From UBA1181 sp963631545 (GTDB lineage: Bacteria > Bacteroidota > Bacteroidia > Bacteroidales > Paludibacteraceae), in NCBI GenBank assembly GCA_963631545.1, contig CAVGRN010000006.1, positions 1 to 64,000 on the forward strand: a DNA stretch of 64,000 bases. The letters are read 5' to 3'. A program made the translations under genes and the position numbers. Shown in pieces: positions 59,732 to 64,000 of this stretch. Position 1 is the stretch's first letter; every line of letters starts with the position of its first letter. The notes under the pieces are model-generated. The model did not search any database and had not been told where the DNA came from. It worked only from the letters and a program-made list of their open reading frames with translations.

Positions 59732-62700
59732 TTATCTTATGATTGTGACTAATCCTTTCTTATCTCCTTCTTTATCTATCCCTTTGTAGTTGCTTGAGTA
59801 GGTTGCAGACCAACCGTAAACACCTTGCGGACACGGTTCACCGTTCTCGTAAGTTCCTTCCCATTCGTCCTTAAGGCTTTCTCCCTTGAAGACGATTTTT
59901 CCGGTTCTGTCATAGATGATGAACTGGAAATGTTCAATGAACTCACCTCCCTGGAAACGGAACAAATCATTCAATCCATCGCCATTCGGAGAGAAGGCGG
60001 TTGGTGCCCAAAAATCACGCCAGACATAGACGTACGAATTGGTTTCGTACACACATCCTTCCTCGTCTTTGGCTCTCACCACCACTTTGAACGAATCCTC
60101 CGTCGAAACGGCATCGGCATCGTAGGTGTGGGAAACATACATACCCTCCAACGCATCCGATCCATCGCCAGGCCGCCAACGCCACTCGGCATTTTGAGGC
60201 TTTACTCCATTGAAGTGGACGGTAGGATCGCTCTGCTCTACTATGGCAGGCAGCACTTGTATTCCCATTCCATCGTTACTTTTCGGTTCAACATGAATCG
60301 TGTCATAGCCCAAACAACCATTGATGTCTGTTCCTATGACGTAAACGTCCGTTGGTTCCGAAACAAGGCTCTCCAGATCGTATGATGTTGAACCAGTGAT
60401 AGTTGCGTTATAAGGATCGCTACTATAAGTATAGACCAACGCTCCTTCTGCGCTCAACACGATAGTTGATGGAGACCCAGGGCAGCCACTCTTGCTAACT
60501 TCCTCCAAAGATACGTTTAAATCTGGATAAACTTCTATCCTTTTACTATTTTTTCCAACACAACCATTATTCATTGTTCCTGTAACAATGAATGACGTGG
60601 TAACCTGCAACGGCTGAGTGATAGTCGCTGTGGTGTCTCCTGTACTCCAAACGTAATGATCTGCGCCCACTGCGGTAAGGGAAATGTCCTGATTGCGGCA
60701 TACGCCAGACGGACTGACTATGGCTACATTCGGTATCGGATTCACCTTTAAATAAATATCCAAGTTGGACGCACAATTGGAACTTGAACCGCTAAGCGTT
60801 ACCACGGAACTGCGTTGCGGAACGAAGGAGAGTCTGTCCCCCTGCCCGATGATCGCCTGATCCTGCTTCCATGTAAAATTTGTAGCACCTGTGGCGTATA
60901 ATGAGATGCTTCCGCCTTCGCAAACAGAAGTGTCGCCAGTAAAACTGATGACAGGAGGCTCAATGGTGCTAACATCGTGCGTGGCTGAGTTGGAACAGCC
61001 GTATGCATCCCACGCAGTCACCTCAAAAGTTTGGTCGGAAGGGACGGCAACAGTTACCGTTTGGTCGCTCTCGCCTGTGTTCCAGACAAACTGAGCCAAA
61101 TTGCTTCCCGTGGCAGTCAGCGTAACATTGCCCCCCACGCAGACAGTTTCGTGTCCCACAATTCCAACGGATGGCTTTGACCTTACCGTGAAAGGCACAA
61201 TCAACTTCGTGGTGCAGCCGTCCGAATTTGTTCCGATGACGGACACCGTCGACGAAACGCTCGGTTTAGAGCGGAAATCCTCTCCCTTGACGGTGGCATT
61301 CCACATATAGGAATCCGCACCCCGCGCAGTAAGGTAAAGCGTGTCGCCAAAGCAGATGGACGTTGAGCCATCCACCCAAACGTACGGTGCTGCCAAAACC
61401 GTAACTGGCACTTCTAATTTTGTGGTACAGCCGTTGGTAGTACCTTCAACCCACAGATTGACACTTCCGCCTGGTTGCGACACCAAAGTGCTCGAAGTGG
61501 TTCCATCACTCCATTTATAAGAAGATGCACCCGAAGCGGATATGTTCAGTACTGTTCCGCTACAAATCGTTGTTTTACCATCCACTTTCACCGTCGGATA
61601 AGGCAAAGTATAGATGGTGTGTTTCTTTTTCGAAGAGCAACCGAAAGTGGTATCTGTCGCCATCACTACAACCTGTGTGGTGTCTTCTACAAATGTCTCA
61701 TAGGTAGAGCCCAAGAATCCGCTATCCCACTGGAATGTGCATTTTCCATCTTCCGAAGAGGCGGACAACAAGACTGAAGATTCCTCGCAAACCATTGAAG
61801 GTGCTTCAATAGCGAACTCTGGCAGCGGACGCACATTCACCCGATAGGACGCCGACGACACACAATTTTTATCCGAATAGCCCTTCACATAGAATGTTTG
61901 GCTGGATGTCAGCGTTTTGTCAATGCTATTGATAACCTCTCCCGTGTTCCACTCGTAACGAGAACCTCCTTGGGCGAAAAGCGAAACCGTCTCGCCCGCA
62001 CATATTTCTTCCTTTCCTTGGATAATGACAGATGGAACGGGGTTCACCACTATCGGAATGTTCAGTCTGGCCTTGCAATTATTCGTGACTCCCTCCACCC
62101 AGTAGGAGGTTGTGCTGAGTGTCGGCACACGCGACACAACGGAGCGTTCCGTTCCATCATCCCAAACGTAGGATTGCGCGCCTTCTACCCAGAGAGACAA
62201 CTGCTCGCCATCACAGACATCTCGGTTGCCATGGAGGACAAGGTTTGGCGTGGTGTTGACCACCAACCTATACTGCACCGTGTTGGCACAACCATTGGTG
62301 TCTGTACCCAAGAGCGAATAGGTAGTTGTTACTGTCGGACCCACCGTCAGCGAGTCGCCATAGTAAATATCTTGCCAAAGATACTCCTCCGCTCCTTTGG
62401 CTTTCAACACTGCCATCTGCCCGGCACAAATGGCTTCCGGACCTTCCACCGAAACTTCGGGCAGTTCGTTCACCTTCAACTTAACACATTTCTGCGTTTT
62501 GCAGCCGGTCTTTGTATAGGTTCCTGTAACACAATACTCGGCAGATTGCTGTGGGGTGAAGTGCAACGTATCTCCTTCGTACGCGGTACTCCACACATAT
62601 TTGTCAGCATCGCCCCACACCCACAACTTCGCCGGAGTGTTCAGGCAAACGGAAGAATCGCCCTTGATGAAAACGGATGGCGAAATAGAAACCGCCACAT

Positions 62701-64000
62701 CCACATTCTTGCTGTACGCGCAACTATATTGGTCGATGATGTAGACACTGTACGTTTGGCTCACTTTGGCACGCTCCGTCATAGAGATATCGTGCGAAAT
62801 GGTATCACCTGCTTGGTTCAACCAGAAAAAGGCATTGCCTACTTGCGACGAAAGGCACGACAAGGCAATCATATCCCCTTGGCAAACATTCTGCTCGCCA
62901 TCGATGCTCAACTGTGGCAACGGCCGCACTGTTACCGGCTTCGAAATCGACGTGGAACAACCATTGCCCGACACGATTGTCAGCGACACTGTGTAGGCTC
63001 CATCTTTCTGATATTCATGAGTCGGATTTTCCTCGGCAGACGAGAAACCATCGCCAAAGTCCCATTTGTATTTCTTGATTTCATCCCTCGCAACAATACA
63101 TTTACTGGTGAAGTTGACCTTCATATCGCAATCATTCTCGTATGCGAAATCTGCCACAAGGTCGATAGTGGAAAGCACAGTATCGGTCTGGATCCTGGTG
63201 CAAGCCTCGTTGGAACCGATCATCTCACAACAGTAGTGTGCGCCATCCACAATTTCGTCGACTGGGATGGTTACCGTGTTCGTCGTAGAAGAGAATGGCG
63301 TGCCAGGTTCGTCGCACCGATACCATTTATAATTGACGAAGCCCGTCGGAGCAGTCAGCACAGCGTCATCATTACCGCAGTTTTTAGGTGTGAGTTTTAG
63401 CGGCTCGGTCTTTCCCCAAAAATACCCGTATGCTTTGTGGCTACCACCGCCCAATTTCCCGGTGTCATATTTATTGGTAACGAGGCAGTCGTGCGAGATG
63501 ATTTCAATGCTCACCGTGTAACCTATATAAGAGGTGAGGTCGTAACTCACGGTAGTCCACGGTTGGTAGACGTAATCCTTGGCATACTGCCCCGTCTCGA
63601 CTTTCGATTCACGGCAATCCGATGGGTTTCTAATCAGCGAGTTGTTGAAACTGGCATTTCCCGAAAACTCCTCGCAAGGCAGCGTGTACTTCTGCCCGGA
63701 AGGCGACTCCAGAAGGACGGACACATTGAAAGCCGGCATCTGGTAGGAAGTATGGTTGTCGCCCGTTGGCACGTGTAACACACAAGCATACTTGTAGGTA
63801 AAAAGCGTACTTTCCTCCGTCACCGTGAATTTGTACTTGATGCGCTCTGCATAGGCGTACAAAGCATTACGATCGTTCACAGCCTCAGCCTTGCCGGTGT
63901 TTTTACCGATTTGTATCACCGTTTCATTATCTGGGTTTACGTAGAAACCGCTACATGCGATGATTGGGTCGGTCGCCCCAAGGTTGCTCGACAGCAAGAT
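59732..64000 (-). CDS. Giant multi-Ig/PKD surface protein with CHU_C type B T9SS domain (5' end outside window)
   Basis: About 1422 codons are visible; the frame is open through the right edge (an in-frame TTG near the edge is not a real start). A PKD domain (YKWDFGDGFSSAEENPTHEY) is followed by about 12 Ig-like repeats of roughly 75-85 residues, each with a CxGxxxxLxAxGA-SYxWxxG pattern, probably surface-exposed and adhesive. A final PKD-like unit precedes the C-terminal gliding-motility-associated domain: WAPTAFSPNGDGLNDLFRFQG, QFIIYDRTGKIVFKGE, WEGTYENGEPCPQGVYGW. This tail directs export through T9SS with the adjacent PorP/SprF. Co-transcription with porP is very likely (3-base gap). Confidence 0.93.
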   Translation of the reverse strand: MLLSSNLGATDPIIACSGFYVNPDNETVIQIGKNTGKAEAVNDRNALYAYAERIKYKFTVTEESTLFTYKYACVLHVPTGDNHTSYQMPAFNVSVLLESPSGQKYTLPCEEFSGNASFNNSLIRNPSDCRESKVETGQYAKDYVYQPWTTVSYDLTSYIGYTVSIEIISHDCLVTNKYDTGKLGGGSHKAYGYFWGKTEPLKLTPKNCGNDDAVLTAPTGFVNYKWYRCDEPGTPFSSTTNTVTIPVDEIVDGAHYCCEMIGSNEACTRIQTDTVLSTIDLVADFAYENDCDMKVNFTSKCIVARDEIKKYKWDFGDGFSSAEENPTHEYQKDGAYTVSLTIVSGNGCSTSISKPVTVRPLPQLSIDGEQNVCQGDMIALSCLSSQVGNAFFWLNQAGDTISHDISMTERAKVSQTYSVYIIDQYSCAYSKNVDVAVSISPSVFIKGDSSVCLNTPAKLWVWGDADKYVWSTAYEGDTLHFTPQQSAEYCVTGTYTKTGCKTQKCVKLKVNELPEVSVEGPEAICAGQMAVLKAKGAEEYLWQDIYYGDSLTVGPTVTTTYSLLGTDTNGCANTVQYRLVVNTTPNLVLHGNRDVCDGEQLSLWVEGAQSYVWDDGTERSVVSRVPTLSTTSYWVEGVTNNCKARLNIPIVVNPVPSVIIQGKEEICAGETVSLFAQGGSRYEWNTGEVINSIDKTLTSSQTFYVKGYSDKNCVSSASYRVNVRPLPEFAIEAPSMVCEESSVLLSASSEDGKCTFQWDSGFLGSTYETFVEDTTQVVVMATDTTFGCSSKKKHTIYTLPYPTVKVDGKTTICSGTVLNISASGASSYKWSDGTTSSTLVSQPGGSVNLWVEGTTNGCTTKLEVPVTVLAAPYVWVDGSTSICFGDTLYLTARGADSYMWNATVKGEDFRSKPSVSSTVSVIGTNSDGCTTKLIVPFTVRSKPSVGIVGHETVCVGGNVTLTATGSNLAQFVWNTGESDQTVTVAVPSDQTFEVTAWDAYGCSNSATHDVSTIEPPVISFTGDTSVCEGGSISLYATGATNFTWKQDQAIIGQGDRLSFVPQRSSVVTLSGSSSNCASNLDIYLKVNPIPNVAIVSPSGVCRNQDISLTAVGADHYVWSTGDTTATITQPLQVTTSFIVTGTMNNGCVGKNSKRIEVYPDLNVSLEEVSKSGCPGSPSTIVLSAEGALVYTYSSDPYNATITGSTSYDLESLVSEPTDVYVIGTDINGCLGYDTIHVEPKSNDGMGIQVLPAIVEQSDPTVHFNGVKPQNAEWRWRPGDGSDALEGMYVSHTYDADAVSTEDSFKVVVRAKDEEGCVYETNSYVYVWRDFWAPTAFSPNGDGLNDLFRFQGGEFIEHFQFIIYDRTGKIVFKGESLKDEWEGTYENGEPCPQGVYGWSATYSSNYKGIDKEGDKKGLVTIIR

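Noticed and set aside
61898..63400. 500-codon open frame on the plus strand inside the giant CHU_C gene
   Set aside because: It lies antisense to a long, clearly coding repeat protein, has an Arg/His-rich composition typical of shadow frames, no promoter and no recognisable domain.
1..64000. tRNA, rRNA, CRISPR, insertion sequences
   Set aside because: No TTCGANTC-type T-loop in a cloverleaf context, no rRNA-like stretches, no regular spacer arrays and no transposase or integrase motif was seen. The 22-bp array has no spacers and is not a CRISPR.

Overview
The window comes from a Bacteroidota genome, most likely an uncultured or gut/rumen-type Bacteroidales. Signs of this are repeated promoter -7 boxes of the form TAnnTTTG, the near absence of Shine-Dalgarno sites, an LpxC-FabZ fusion, Na+-NQR, a type IX secretion (T9SS) PorP/SprF protein beside a giant CHU_C-domain protein, and Bacteroidetes families such as DUF3078, DUF5683, DUF1573 and PG_1098-type methyltransferases. 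Secreted xylan- and xyloglucan-active glycoside hydrolases (GH30, GH74) point to plant cell wall degradation, and PFOR, Na+-NQR and a Na+-pumping decarboxylase point to fermentative, sodium-based energetics. No rRNA, tRNA, CRISPR array, insertion sequence or prophage gene was recognised.

Layout. 1-4.4 kb: 5' part of pyruvate:ferredoxin oxidoreductase, a divergent GH30 xylanase-like enzyme and a lipoprotein. 4.4-7.4 kb: a three-gene set (PepSY-like lipoprotein, SUMF1-type protein, ATP-grasp-like protein). 7.5-16.8 kb: a nine-gene leftward unit lpxD-lpxC/fabZ-lpxA-nqrABCDEF ending in a strong terminator. 16.9-20.7 kb: htpG with a textbook sigma-54 promoter, then a cation/proton antiporter. 20.7-21.2 kb: a non-coding module with palindromic 22-bp tandem repeats between 27-bp direct repeats. 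21.2-27.5 kb: two paralogous outer-membrane proteins, a radical SAM protein, a PorT-like barrel, a HAD hydrolase, a DUF3078 protein and HisB. 27.8-31.3 kb: oadG-oadA-oadB. 31.3-31.9 kb: an AT-rich islet with a lipoprotein pseudogene. 31.9-34 kb: tex.

34-43 kb is the most unusual part: an uninterrupted leftward chain purU - SAM methyltransferase - PqqD-like protein - ATP-grasp ligase - fold-III PLP decarboxylase - urea-transporter/M23-peptidase fusion - TPR/beta-barrel protein - TPR protein. Genes overlap or sit within 9 bases of each other. The six downstream genes look like a complete but uncharacterised biosynthesis-and-envelope system.

43-64 kb: GH74 xyloglucanase with a T9SS tail, DUF1573, DUF486, S41 protease, a MurC/Mpl-type ligase, the parA-parB-DUF5683-lytic transglycosylase operon, the agmatine-to-putrescine pair aguA-aguB, and a leftward chain from a giant PKD/Ig-like CHU_C protein (truncated by the window end) through porP/sprF, an O-methyltransferase and an FKBP lipoprotein to serS.
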